Below are positions 25,892-33,757 of a DNA stretch of 64,000 nucleotides, piece by piece. Both the position numbers and the translations under genes were made by a program. The DNA is from Paradesertivirga superstes (GTDB taxonomy: Bacteria > Bacteroidota > Bacteroidia > Sphingobacteriales > Sphingobacteriaceae), in contig NZ_JBBJCN010000005.1 of assembly GCF_037622515.1 (NCBI RefSeq), forward strand, positions 310,001 to 374,000. The letters are read 5' to 3'. Each line of letters begins with the position of its first letter. Positions within the stretch are counted from its first letter, which is position 1. The notes under the pieces were generated by a model that was given only the letters and a program-made list of their open reading frames with translations, was not told the origin of the DNA and ran no database searches.

Positions 25892-26776
25892 TTAAAATAC
25901 CTGATCAAACAGGTGTTTCTCTGCATGATAAGACGACCGAACCAATGGTCCGCTTTCTACATATTTGAAACCCATTTTCTGACCGATTTTCTTGTATTTG
26001 GCAAATTGATCAGGATGAATCCAATCTATAACCGGATGATGATTTTTAGTAGGCTGTAAATATTGTCCAAGAGTTAAGATATGTACTCCGGCATCAGCTA
26101 AGTCCTGCATTGTTTCAATTACATCTGCTTCGGTTTCACCTAAGCCTAACATAATCCCTGATTTTGTTCTCAAACCAAATTCCGAAATCCGTTTTAAAGC
26201 TTCCATACTTCTGTCGTACTTTGCCTGGATACGAACTTCCTTCGTTAAGCGTCTTACCGTTTCAATATTGTGAGAAATAACTTCGGGGCGTTCTTCGCAC
26301 ACACGGTATAAATTATCCCAGATTCCTCTAAAATCCGGAATCAGAGTTTCCATTGTAGTCTGTGGGCTTTCTCTACGGATAGCCCGGATGGTTTCTGCCC
26401 AGATAGTAGAACCTCCGTCCTTTAAATCATCACGGTCTACCGAAGTAATTACCGCATGCTTAACACTCATTAATTTTATTGAATTGGCAACCCGGTTTGG
26501 TTCATCGAGATCTACTGCTAATGGTCTGCCTGTGGCAACTGCACAAAATGAACAGGAACGTGTACAAATATTACCCAGGATCATAAATGTTGCAGTACCA
26601 GCACCCCAGCATTCGCCCATATTCGGACAATTGCCGCTTTCGCAAATCGTATGAAGTTTATGAGTATCTACAAGGCTGCGCACATGTGCATATTCTTTCC
26701 CTACAGGCAATTTCACCCTTAACCAATTTGGTCTGCGTGCTGTCTGGTTTGCAGGAATAACCGGCAATTCAATCAT
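25892..26776 (-). CDS. lipA: Lipoyl synthase
   Basis: Radical SAM enzyme that inserts two sulfurs into protein-bound octanoate. 294 residues with the auxiliary cluster cysteines CESGNCPNMGEC and the radical SAM motif CTRSCSFC, plus the ATFMILGNICTR preamble and the C-terminal arginine-serine segment VRSSYHAEK that caps the auxiliary cluster. The transcript may be leaderless: a perfect -7 element ends only four bases before the ATG. lipB is not in the window. Confidence 0.98.
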   Translation of the reverse strand: MIELPVIPANQTARRPNWLRVKLPVGKEYAHVRSLVDTHKLHTICESGNCPNMGECWGAGTATFMILGNICTRSCSFCAVATGRPLAVDLDEPNRVANSIKLMSVKHAVITSVDRDDLKDGGSTIWAETIRAIRRESPQTTMETLIPDFRGIWDNLYRVCEERPEVISHNIETVRRLTKEVRIQAKYDRSMEALKRISEFGLRTKSGIMLGLGETEADVIETMQDLADAGVHILTLGQYLQPTKNHHPVIDWIHPDQFAKYKKIGQKMGFKYVESGPLVRSSYHAEKHLFDQVF

Positions 26777-26780
26777 ATTA

Positions 26781-26788
26781 CAAATGTA
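26781..26788 (-). promoter_or_regulatory. -7 promoter element of lipA
   Basis: TACATTTG on the minus strand, a perfect TAnnTTTG match, four bases from the lipA ATG at 26776. A start site 5-7 bases downstream would fall on the start codon itself. Confidence 0.6.
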
Positions 26789-26944
26789 AGTTATAGAAAT
26801 GAGATGTAGGTTTTAAAAATTAAAATTCAAAAGGAAAAATTAAAAAAGCAGGATCTTTTTACATTAGATTGAACCATCTAAAGTCACGTTAATCTTTTAC
26901 TATAAGGTCGAATAGCCACCCAATATTTTTTACTTTTAATTTTT

Positions 26945-26952
26945 TACTTTTG
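26945..26952 (+). promoter_or_regulatory. -7 promoter element of the OsmC-family gene
   Basis: TACTTTTG, perfect TAnnTTTG match, seven bases before the ATG at 26960. Confidence 0.5.
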
Positions 26953-26959
26953 AATTATT

Positions 26960-27376
26960 ATGACATCGAAAATAATATACTTAGGAGAATTAAGAACTGA
27001 ATCGACTCATATCCAATCCGGAGAAAAGGTTATTACCGATGCTCCACTTGATAATAGAGGAAAAGGGCAGGCATTTTCACCTACCGATTTATTGGCTACT
27101 TCCTTGGGAAACTGTATGCTAACAGTTATGGGAATCGCCGCCAGGGAGAGGGAAATCAATATCGAAGGAACAACCTGTGCAGTTACTAAAATAATGGCAG
27201 CAGATCCTCGCCGGGTAAGCGAGATTCATGCAGAGCTCAACTTTCCGTTTTCATATTCTGACAAGGAAAAAGCAATTCTAGAACACACCGCTAAAACTTG
27301 TCCGGTATTATATAGCCTGCATCCTGATATCTTAAAGCAAATAACCTTTAAGTACGGATCTTCGTCTGAGATTTGA
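26960..27376 (+). CDS. OsmC/Ohr-family peroxiredoxin-like protein
   Basis: 138 residues with the OsmC fold signature: the first reactive Cys in LATSLGNCMLTVMGIAAR (about residue 54) and the second in HTAKTCPVLYSLHPD (about residue 114). These two cysteines reduce organic hydroperoxides in this family. The shape is YhfA-like OsmC rather than Ohr. It converges with ytxJ (stop codons adjacent, no spacer), two thiol-redox genes end to end. Confidence 0.9.
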   Translation: MTSKIIYLGELRTESTHIQSGEKVITDAPLDNRGKGQAFSPTDLLATSLGNCMLTVMGIAAREREINIEGTTCAVTKIMAADPRRVSEIHAELNFPFSYSDKEKAILEHTAKTCPVLYSLHPDILKQITFKYGSSSEI

Positions 27377-27715
27377 TTATGAATTCACTGCCATTTGTTC
27401 GGCAGCTTCTTCTGCGGAGATTTCGCTGTGCGATGCTTCATAAATACACTCTCCATCTTTAATCAATAACAGTTGAGGAGATTCGTGATGAACATCAAAT
27501 AGTTCTGCGATAGTATTTGAGATCTGACGATTTTTTATCAGGTCGAGAAAATAAACAGACGTTTCTTCAGGCAGGGCATCCCATTCGAATTCGAATTTCT
27601 TTTTAGCCATCAGGCTCGTCGAGCAGCGTGTGCTGTGTTTAAATAAAATGCTGTAACCTGCGGATTGTTTAATCGCATGTAATTGTTCAAGGCTTTCCAG
27701 TGGTGTCCAATTCAT
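27377..27715 (-). CDS. ytxJ: Bacillithiol system redox-active protein YtxJ
   Basis: A 112-residue thioredoxin-fold monothiol protein (DUF2847). The conserved segment SILFKHSTRCSTS puts the single active Cys at residue 31, with PQLLLIKDGECIYEASH downstream in place of the cis-Pro region. YtxJ is a bacilliredoxin-type protein found with bacillithiol producers, agreeing with bshA at 8864. A perfect -7 element, TATTTTTG on the minus strand, lies at 27730-27737. It converges with the OsmC-like gene. Confidence 0.92.
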   Translation of the reverse strand: MNWTPLESLEQLHAIKQSAGYSILFKHSTRCSTSLMAKKKFEFEWDALPEETSVYFLDLIKNRQISNTIAELFDVHHESPQLLLIKDGECIYEASHSEISAEEAAEQMAVNS

Positions 27716-27814
27716 AAAAAATAGAAACTCAAAAATAGGGAGGTCTTGTATTGCAAAACAAGATTAATATCACTTTTTAAGGTAATATTACATAGAGATT
27801 GCTGAACCCGTCTT

Positions 27815-27928
27815 TTACCGTCTTGATTTGGGATAGGAGTTATATGCAGGGCAGGTTTTACTGGAACATGATTCAAACGTAACCGTAGCGACAAATAGTA
27901 AAAGGAATATAAGAGCTATTCTTCTCAT
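27815..27928 (-). CDS. Tiny lipoprotein (37 residues)
   Basis: A short frame from ATG 27928 encodes a signal peptide with a lipobox (MRRIALIFLLLFVATVTF, then ESC), leaving a mature lipoprotein of only 17 residues beginning CSSKTCPAYNSYPKSRR. The second Cys and the CPAY motif recall small conserved Bacteroidota lipoproteins of unknown role. It is too short for usual gene callers. It lies between ytxJ and ribH on the same strand. Confidence 0.65.
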   Translation of the reverse strand: MRRIALIFLLLFVATVTFESCSSKTCPAYNSYPKSRR

Positions 27929-27984
27929 AATGAAAGTAAAAGTATCAATTTTCAACTACAATACGAAAGTTTGTTCAATAAGTT

Positions 27985-28479
27985 TCAGAGAATCAAATTG
28001 TTTTGTAGATCTGCCATTAATAAGGCTGTAACAGCGGCTTCTTCACCTTTATTTCCATGTTTTCCCCCGGCACGTTCCTGAGCCTGTTCCAAGGTGTTTG
28101 TAGTGAGTACGCCAAATACTACGGGTTTATTATGTTTTATGCTAACCTGGCTAACTCCGTTTGCAACAGCATTACAAATAAAATCGAAATGAGGTGTTTC
28201 TCCTTTAATAACACAACCTAAACAGATTACTGCATCCAACTCTTTGTTGCTTAAAAGAATGTCGGCACCGGAAGTAAGTTCGAAACTTCCCGGAACAGTA
28301 ACTTCTATTATGTTTTCTGGTTTAACGCCTTGTTTTTCCAATAATAATACCGCAGCATTATACAAAGCGCCTGTTATTTCGGCGTTCCATTGTGCTGTTA
28401 CAATACCAATTTTGAAACCGTCTCCCATCGGGATATTGGTGTGGCTGAAATCGGATAGACTTTTAAGATGAGTTGCCAT
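27985..28479 (-). CDS. ribH: 6,7-dimethyl-8-ribityllumazine synthase
   Basis: The penultimate step of riboflavin synthesis. I start at MATHLKSL (28479), 10 codons inside the longest frame, giving 164 residues. Conserved motifs: GIVTAQWNAEIT near the N-terminus, VPGSFELTSGADILL, CLGCVIKGETPHFDFICNAV with the catalytic His, and PVVFGVLTTNTLEQAQERAGG. A perfect -7 element TATTTTTG lies on the minus strand at 28516-28523. Other rib genes are not in the window. Confidence 0.97.
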   Translation of the reverse strand: MATHLKSLSDFSHTNIPMGDGFKIGIVTAQWNAEITGALYNAAVLLLEKQGVKPENIIEVTVPGSFELTSGADILLSNKELDAVICLGCVIKGETPHFDFICNAVANGVSQVSIKHNKPVVFGVLTTNTLEQAQERAGGKHGNKGEEAAVTALLMADLQNNLIL

Positions 28480-28603
28480 TGTATGAAAATGCAAATGAGG
28501 ATGTCTCAAAGGTCACAAAAATACTCAACTTTCGACAGGCTCAAGATGACAATAATGACTTTTGAAGCACCCTCATTTTTTATAAGAGTGGAATAAAAAA
28601 ACC

Positions 28604-29284
28604 TTAATTCAAACGTGCTTCAGCACGGGCAATATAAGCGTCAATTAATGAAGCTTCAGAACTTTCAGGATAATCCTGTTTAATTGTTTTATAAACATCC
28701 AATGCAGAATCAAATTCTTTTTGTTCTTCATAAACCAGCCCAAGTTTTTTCAGAAATAATGGAGTAGTAAATGAATTTTCAGATTTGTCAGAAGCTTTTT
28801 TGTAAAAAGTTTCAGCCTTGCTGTAATCCTTTAATTCAGAGTAAGCATCTCCAAGCATTCCTAAAACTAAAGGATCGATTACCGGACTTCCGGTTGCACT
28901 GTAGTTACCAAGAGCTTCAACGGCGCTTTGAAACTCGCCCTTTTGAAGATATAGTCCGCCAACATAAGCGTTTGCCAGATTTGCCGATTTTGTATTTGAA
29001 TATTCTTCGGCAATTTTTTCAAATCCAGGGTATGATCCATCACCTTTGATTGCCCGGTCTTCCAGAGAGTCTGCTGCCAGATACTCTTCAGCTTTAAACA
29101 TTTCGTTCGCTGCTTTTTCGGCCCTCGGAGCCAGATAGAATTTTTGATATCCTATGTAAAGCAGTATCAATGCTACAATAGCACCGCCAATTACGGCCAG
29201 GCTTTTTTTATTTTCCTGCACAAAATTACTTGTGCTGCCTGTTTTTGCGGGCTCTGTAATAGTATCTTTTTGATTAGTCGCCAT
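28604..29284 (-). CDS. Membrane-anchored tetratricopeptide protein (YfgM-like)
   Basis: Start chosen at MATNQKDT (29284), 226 residues; the longer frame would run into the promoter. One transmembrane helix (SLAVIGGAIVALILLYIGYQ, about residues 30-50) is followed by an alpha-helical periplasmic domain of TPRs (ANAYVGGLYLQKGEFQSAVE, MLGDAYSELKDYSKAETFY, LGLVYEEQKEFDSALDVYK). The architecture matches YfgM, an ancillary subunit of the Sec translocon that helps chaperone handover. Its promoter, minus-strand TATTTTTG at 29310-29317, lies back to back with that of recF. Confidence 0.82.
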   Translation of the reverse strand: MATNQKDTITEPAKTGSTSNFVQENKKSLAVIGGAIVALILLYIGYQKFYLAPRAEKAANEMFKAEEYLAADSLEDRAIKGDGSYPGFEKIAEEYSNTKSANLANAYVGGLYLQKGEFQSAVEALGNYSATGSPVIDPLVLGMLGDAYSELKDYSKAETFYKKASDKSENSFTTPLFLKKLGLVYEEQKEFDSALDVYKTIKQDYPESSEASLIDAYIARAEARLN

Positions 29285-29379
29285 TTGCGTTTTAAAAAAA
29301 TGAAGTTTGCAAAAATACAGTTTTCGCATTTACAATCAAGACCTCTTTAAATTTAAAAAACAGAATGGCATCTAAACTG

Positions 29380-29387
29380 TAACTTTG
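29380..29387 (+). promoter_or_regulatory. -7 promoter element of recF
   Basis: TAACTTTG, a perfect TAnnTTTG match, 13 bases before the recF ATG; divergent from the promoter of the YfgM-like gene. Confidence 0.55.
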
Positions 29388-29400
29388 TGGCTCTTTCGGT

Positions 29401-30510
29401 ATGTGGCTTCAAAAAATATCTCTACTAAATTTTAAAAATTATGAAGAAGCAGAATTGACTTTTTCTGCTTCTGTAAACGCTTTTGCGGGTAATAATGGTG
29501 CCGGGAAAACCAATCTTCTGGATGCAATCCATTACTTATCATTATGTAAGAGTTATTTTAATCCCATTGATTCTCAGCAAATACGGCAAGGATCTGATTT
29601 TTTTATGATTCAGGGAACTTTTGAAAAGCAAAATTCAGAGGATGTAATCGCATGTTCCCTGAAACGGAATCAAAAAAAGCAGTTTAAGAGGAATAAAAAG
29701 GAATATCAAAGGCTGGCTGATCATATTGGTTTATTTCCCCTGGTCATGATATCACCCTATGATATCAGCATTATTATTGAAGGAAGTGAAGAGCGAAGAC
29801 GATTTATTGATAATGTAATCTCCCAGACCGACAATCAGTATCTTGATGAATTAATAGTTTATAATAAGAATCTGGCCAACAGAAATGCTCTCTTGCGTAC
29901 TATAGCGCAAACCGGCAGATATGATGCACAGCTATTGGAAATTTATGATGATCAGCTCGTAGCGGCAGGAAGCAATATTTTTAAGAAGCGAAGAGCTTTT
30001 ATGGATAATTTTTTACCGGTTTTCGCCTCTCATTATAAATACCTTACAGATGATGCCGAGCAGGTTGAATTAATTTACGAATCTCAATTAGCTAAAGAAG
30101 ATTTTTCTGTTTTAATAAAAAAGTCACTGGAACGCGACAGGGCTCTGGAACGCAGCACTACAGGTATTCATAAGGACGATTTAATATGCTCGATACATGG
30201 CATGCCTCTAAAGAAGTTCGGATCACAGGGCCAGCAAAAATCCTTTTTAATAGCATTGAAGCTGGCCCAATATTCTTATTTGAATGAGAAGAAGGGTTTT
30301 AAGCCCTTACTCTTATTAGACGATATTTTCGATAAGCTTGATGAAATGCGCATTACAAAATTGATGCAAAAAGTATCACACGATGATTTTGGACAGATTT
30401 TTATTACCGATACAAGCTCTGAACGGGTAAGAAGAATTTTTAATGGAATCGGTGTAGGACTAAGTATCTTTGAAATTGAAAACGGAACTATAAAAAATGG
30501 GTCGCAATAA
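29401..30510 (+). CDS. recF: DNA replication and repair protein RecF
   Basis: An SMC-like ATPase that loads RecA at single-strand gaps with RecO and RecR. 369 residues: N-terminal WLQKISLLNFKNYEEAEL and Walker A NNGAGKTNLLDAIHYL, the signature region GSQGQQKSFLIALKLAQ, and Walker B LLLDDIFDKLDEMR. The last 14 bases overlap the start of the DUF721 gene, so the two are translationally coupled. Confidence 0.97.
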   Translation: MWLQKISLLNFKNYEEAELTFSASVNAFAGNNGAGKTNLLDAIHYLSLCKSYFNPIDSQQIRQGSDFFMIQGTFEKQNSEDVIACSLKRNQKKQFKRNKKEYQRLADHIGLFPLVMISPYDISIIIEGSEERRRFIDNVISQTDNQYLDELIVYNKNLANRNALLRTIAQTGRYDAQLLEIYDDQLVAAGSNIFKKRRAFMDNFLPVFASHYKYLTDDAEQVELIYESQLAKEDFSVLIKKSLERDRALERSTTGIHKDDLICSIHGMPLKKFGSQGQQKSFLIALKLAQYSYLNEKKGFKPLLLLDDIFDKLDEMRITKLMQKVSHDDFGQIFITDTSSERVRRIFNGIGVGLSIFEIENGTIKNGSQ

Positions 30511-30787
30511 CGATAAGCCTTTAAAAGAAGCCATTGAGCAATTGCTTAAGGTGTATAAATTAAAGCGTAAGTTTGATGAAACAGCACTGATTGCAGCCTG
30601 GCCCGAACTTATGGGAAGGGCAGTAGCTAATCGCACCAGCCAGTTATATATACGCGAACGTAAATTATTTATTCGGGTAGAATCTTCGGTATTAAAGAAT
30701 GAGTTATTGATGATTCGTTCGGAGATCGTAAAACGAATGAATGAGAAGGCGGGAAGTAAGGTTTTGGATGAGATAGTGTTTGTGTAG
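30497..30787 (+). CDS. DUF721/DciA-like protein
   Basis: A 96-residue basic protein with the DUF721 pattern: LLKVYKLKRKFDE, then AALIAAWPELMGRAVANRTSQLYIRERKLF split over a helix and strand (AAWPELMGRAVANRT is the core), and VESSVLKNELLMIRSEIV. In other bacteria the family includes DciA, the DnaB helicase loader. The overlap with recF is common in Bacteroidota and suggests a role in replication or repair. Confidence 0.88.
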   Translation: MGRNNDKPLKEAIEQLLKVYKLKRKFDETALIAAWPELMGRAVANRTSQLYIRERKLFIRVESSVLKNELLMIRSEIVKRMNEKAGSKVLDEIVFV

Positions 30788-30815
30788 AAGGGCTAGAGGG
30801 ATAGAATGATAGAAT

Positions 30816-30867
30816 GAGTGAATGATAGAATTAATGAATAGGTATTCACTTATTCTATCATTCACTC
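30816..30867. terminator. Long hairpin between DUF721 and ndk (bidirectional terminator)
   Basis: Outer arms GAGTGAATGATAGAAT and the exact complement are 16 bases each, and the inner bases (TGAATA-GG-TATTCA) pair too, giving a stem of about 25 pairs with two mismatches and a two-base loop. It lies between two converging genes and is followed by CTTT on the plus strand. GATAGAAT-type units repeat just upstream (30800-30815). Confidence 0.65.
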
Positions 30868-30873
30868 TTTAGT

Positions 30874-31293
30874 CTAGAATCTCTCTAATGCGGAGAAATA
30901 GAAGTTTCCTTCAATTTCAGCATTTTCATCAGAATCAGAACCGTGAACAGCGTTTGCCTCAATAGATTCAGCGTATTTGTTACGGATAGTTCCAACATCT
31001 GCTTTTTTAGGATCTGTAGCGCCAATTACTTTACGGAAATCCTCTACTGCATTATCTTTTTCAAGAATAGCAGCAACGATTGGTCCTGATGACATAAAGT
31101 CAACTAAATCGTTGTAAAATGGACGCTCTTTATGTACAGCATAAAATGCTCCGGCAGTATCTTTAGTCAGGCTGGTGTATTTCATCGCTATAATTTTGAA
31201 ACCGCCTTTGATAATATCATTTAAAATAGCGCCTGTATGTCCGTTTTTCACAGCATCGGGCTTAATCATTGTAAAAGTTCTGTTAGTTGCCAT
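30874..31293 (-). CDS. ndk: Nucleoside diphosphate kinase
   Basis: Transfers the gamma phosphate between nucleoside triphosphates and diphosphates. 139 residues with RTFTMIKPDAVKNGHTG at the N-terminus, the MSSGPIVAAILE loop and the phosphorylated His in NAVHGSDSDENAEIE. Perfect -7 element TAAGTTTG on the minus strand at 31324-31331, 30 bases before the ATG. Confidence 0.98.
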   Translation of the reverse strand: MATNRTFTMIKPDAVKNGHTGAILNDIIKGGFKIIAMKYTSLTKDTAGAFYAVHKERPFYNDLVDFMSSGPIVAAILEKDNAVEDFRKVIGATDPKKADVGTIRNKYAESIEANAVHGSDSDENAEIEGNFYFSALERF

Positions 31294-31514
31294 TTGGGTT
31301 TTGTGTTATTCAAAAAATCGCTGCAAACTTAGATAAATTTTTATTGATGTATTTTAGGATCTCAGATAAAAATTAATTGTTTATCAGCTGCCTGATCATC
31401 ATATAGACTTGGGAGAGAAAGTATTTTCGCCTTTTTTGCCTGCCTGCCACAGATTATAAATCGGGCAATCTATCTAATTGTATTAAAAGCATTTTGTAAC
31501 GTGAAGGTTTTTAA

Positions 31515-31522
31515 TAGCTTTG
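31515..31522 (+). promoter_or_regulatory. -7 promoter element of nrnA
   Basis: TAGCTTTG, perfect TAnnTTTG, with TTTG at 31493-31496 upstream (18-base spacing, slightly short). The chosen ATG is 18 bases downstream; this argues against the longer frame starting at 31520, which overlaps the -7 element. Confidence 0.55.
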
Positions 31523-31540
31523 CGTTTCTTTTTTTGGAAG

Positions 31541-32551
31541 ATGTTGGAACTAAGCTCGCTTAAGGAATTATTAACTCAACCTCAGCACATTGTAATTACA
31601 ACGCATCATAAACCTGATGGTGATGCCATGGGCTCTTCGTTAGGATTATATAGCTATCTTATTCAGAAAGGGCATCATGTTAGAGTAATCACCCCGACAG
31701 ACTACCCGTTTTTTTTGCATTGGTTGCCTTACAACACCGAAGTTCTGGTGTATACTGAAACGGTACAGGAATCAAACAAGCACATAGAAGAGGCTGATAT
31801 TATTTTTTGCCTGGACTTTAATGCGCTTTCGCGGATAAATGAGATGGGTGAGATAGTTCGTGCGGCAAAGGGATTGAAGGTAATGATCGATCATCATCTC
31901 GAACCCGAGGGTTTTGATGATTGCCGTCACTGGTCTATAAATGCATGCGCCACGGCACAATTGGTTTACGATTTTATCATGACGGTAATGAGGGAGCCGA
32001 ATCTGATTAATAAGGATGTTGCCACCTGTTTGTATACAGGAATAATGACTGATTCCGGATCTTTTCGTTTTCCAACCACTACGCCCGCAGTGCATCATAT
32101 TGTAGCTGATTTGATTTCAAGGGGCGCAGAAAATGCAAAGATTCACCAGTTAGTATACGATAACTTCTCTGAAAGCCGTTTACGTTTCCTTGGGTATTGT
32201 TTATTAAATAAGCTTGAGGTGTTTCAAGAGTATAACACTGCTTTGATCAGTGTTACTAGTGATGAGCTTGATAAGTTTGAGATCGATACGGGTGATACAG
32301 AAGGTTTGGTTAATTATGCCTTAACAATAAACGGGATACGGTTAGCTGCGCTGGTTATTGAACGAAAAGATAAAGTGAAATTGTCGTTGCGTTCTACAGG
32401 GGATTTTCCGGCAAATGAAATTTGTAAAAAGTATTTTAATGGCGGCGGACATAAAAACGCAGCCGGCGGGTTTTCTGATAAACCATTACAGGATGTAATT
32501 ACACAATTTAAAAATATTTTACCTGAGTATAAAAGTCTATTAATATTATAA
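31541..32551 (+). CDS. nrnA: Bifunctional oligoribonuclease/pAp phosphatase (DHH family)
   Basis: DHH-DHHA1 phosphoesterase degrading nanoRNA and 3'-phosphoadenosine 5'-phosphate. 336 residues from ATG 31541. Metal motifs: THHKPDGDAMGSSLGLY, CLDFNALSR, VMIDHHLEP, YTGIMTDSGSF; the DHHA1 signature GGGHKNAAGGFS near the C-terminus. Seven bases separate it from the first FKBP gene, indicating co-transcription. Confidence 0.95.
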   Translation: MLELSSLKELLTQPQHIVITTHHKPDGDAMGSSLGLYSYLIQKGHHVRVITPTDYPFFLHWLPYNTEVLVYTETVQESNKHIEEADIIFCLDFNALSRINEMGEIVRAAKGLKVMIDHHLEPEGFDDCRHWSINACATAQLVYDFIMTVMREPNLINKDVATCLYTGIMTDSGSFRFPTTTPAVHHIVADLISRGAENAKIHQLVYDNFSESRLRFLGYCLLNKLEVFQEYNTALISVTSDELDKFEIDTGDTEGLVNYALTINGIRLAALVIERKDKVKLSLRSTGDFPANEICKKYFNGGGHKNAAGGFSDKPLQDVITQFKNILPEYKSLLIL

Positions 32552-32558
32552 AATAAAA

Positions 32559-33518
32559 ATGAAGAAAAATTTAATTATTTTAGGTTTTGCTGCTCTTGCT
32601 TTCGCAGGGTGTAAGCAATTTAAAAAAGGTCCTGGTGATCTGCAATACATTATTCACGAGGATGAATCTGGCGCAACCATTAAAGAAGGCGATTTTCTTG
32701 CCATAAAATTCATCCAAAAAACTGAAGAGGATTCAGTTCTTGCCAGCTCTTTCGATTTTGACCGTCCTACTTTTTTAGTTCAGCAAAAAGCTGCTTTTAA
32801 AGGAGATATTTATGATGGACTGGCTTTATTAAGTGAAGGCGATAGTGCCACATTTAAGATTAACCTTGACTCTATGGCGGCTAAAGGAATGCCTAAGCCT
32901 GCAAATACAAAAGGGAAATATATGTTATTTACTATTAAGTTGGATAAAGTTATCCCTAAAGGTAAAATGAACGATACAGTATTTCAAGGAAAAATTGATC
33001 AGTTCTTAAAGGCAGAGGTTGACAAGGCGAAAAATCAGGAAGCTGGAAAGATCAGTGGCTACGTTTCTTCGAAAGATTTGAAACCAACTGTAACCGCTTC
33101 AGGACTACAATACATTGTGACAAAAGAAGGTTCAGGAGCAAAAGCTTCAGTTGGTGATACCGTGAAACTAGACTATACCGGAATGTTTCTTTCTGGTAAA
33201 GTGTTCGATACCAGCGTTCAAACTGTCGCTCAGAAGTCTGGAACGTTTAACGCTCAGCGTCCTTACGAGCCAATGAAGGTTCCTGCCGGTGTAAACGGAA
33301 CTATTCCTGGATTTGATGAAGCTTTATTATTATTCCCTAAAGGAACTAAGGCTACGGTTATTATTCCATCGAAATTAGCTTATGGAGAGCAGGGAAACCA
33401 GGCTATTCCTCCATACATGCCAATAATTTTTGATATTGAGGTTGTAGATATTATAAAAGCAAAGCCGGGTACTGTTCAACAGCAGCCAATGGTAATGCCG
33501 GGCATGCCTCAGCAATAA
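32559..33518 (+). CDS. FKBP-type peptidyl-prolyl isomerase lipoprotein
   Basis: 319 residues with a lipobox (LGFAALAFAGC). There are two FKBP-like domains: an N-terminal divergent one (DFLAIKFIQKTEEDS, FKINLDSMAAKG) and a more canonical C-terminal one (VGDTVKLDYTGMFLSGKVFDTS, VPAGVNGTIPGFDEALLLFPKGTK, LAYGEQGNQAIPPYMPIIFDIEV). The C-terminal domain keeps most of the residues of the FK506 pocket. The tail is rich in Pro, Met and Gln. It probably folds envelope proteins. A terminator follows at 33531-33580. Confidence 0.92.
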   Translation: MKKNLIILGFAALAFAGCKQFKKGPGDLQYIIHEDESGATIKEGDFLAIKFIQKTEEDSVLASSFDFDRPTFLVQQKAAFKGDIYDGLALLSEGDSATFKINLDSMAAKGMPKPANTKGKYMLFTIKLDKVIPKGKMNDTVFQGKIDQFLKAEVDKAKNQEAGKISGYVSSKDLKPTVTASGLQYIVTKEGSGAKASVGDTVKLDYTGMFLSGKVFDTSVQTVAQKSGTFNAQRPYEPMKVPAGVNGTIPGFDEALLLFPKGTKATVIIPSKLAYGEQGNQAIPPYMPIIFDIEVVDIIKAKPGTVQQQPMVMPGMPQQ

Positions 33519-33530
33519 AAAATATAAGAG

Positions 33531-33580
33531 ACTGTCTCAAAAGAGGGCGAGGTAACGTTCATGCTTTTGGGACAGTTTTT
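33531..33580 (+). terminator. Terminator after the FKBP lipoprotein gene
   Basis: Arms ACTGTCTCAAAAG and CTTTTGGGACAGT (one G-T pair) with a 20-base loop, then a T7 run. The following 60 bases contain a REP-like degenerate intergenic sequence (GCGGCGCTAAGC...CTCCTCGCAATGAC). Confidence 0.75.
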
Positions 33581-33757
33581 TTACATAGCGCGGCGCTAAG
33601 CAGCATGAACCCGCTCCTCGCAATGACTGTACTTGAAAGTTTCATATCTCCAAAAAAACAATTATTCTCGAATGAAACCATCATGAGTATACCCCTCACA
33701 AACATTAATGAATAATCTCATGATAGCTTCATCTCCTTTAAAAATAATGATATTCTA

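Noticed and set aside
33680..33724. ATCATGAG/CTCATGAT inverted pair before the second FKBP gene
   Set aside because: Eight-base arms with a 29-base spacer are weak and could occur by chance in AT-rich DNA.
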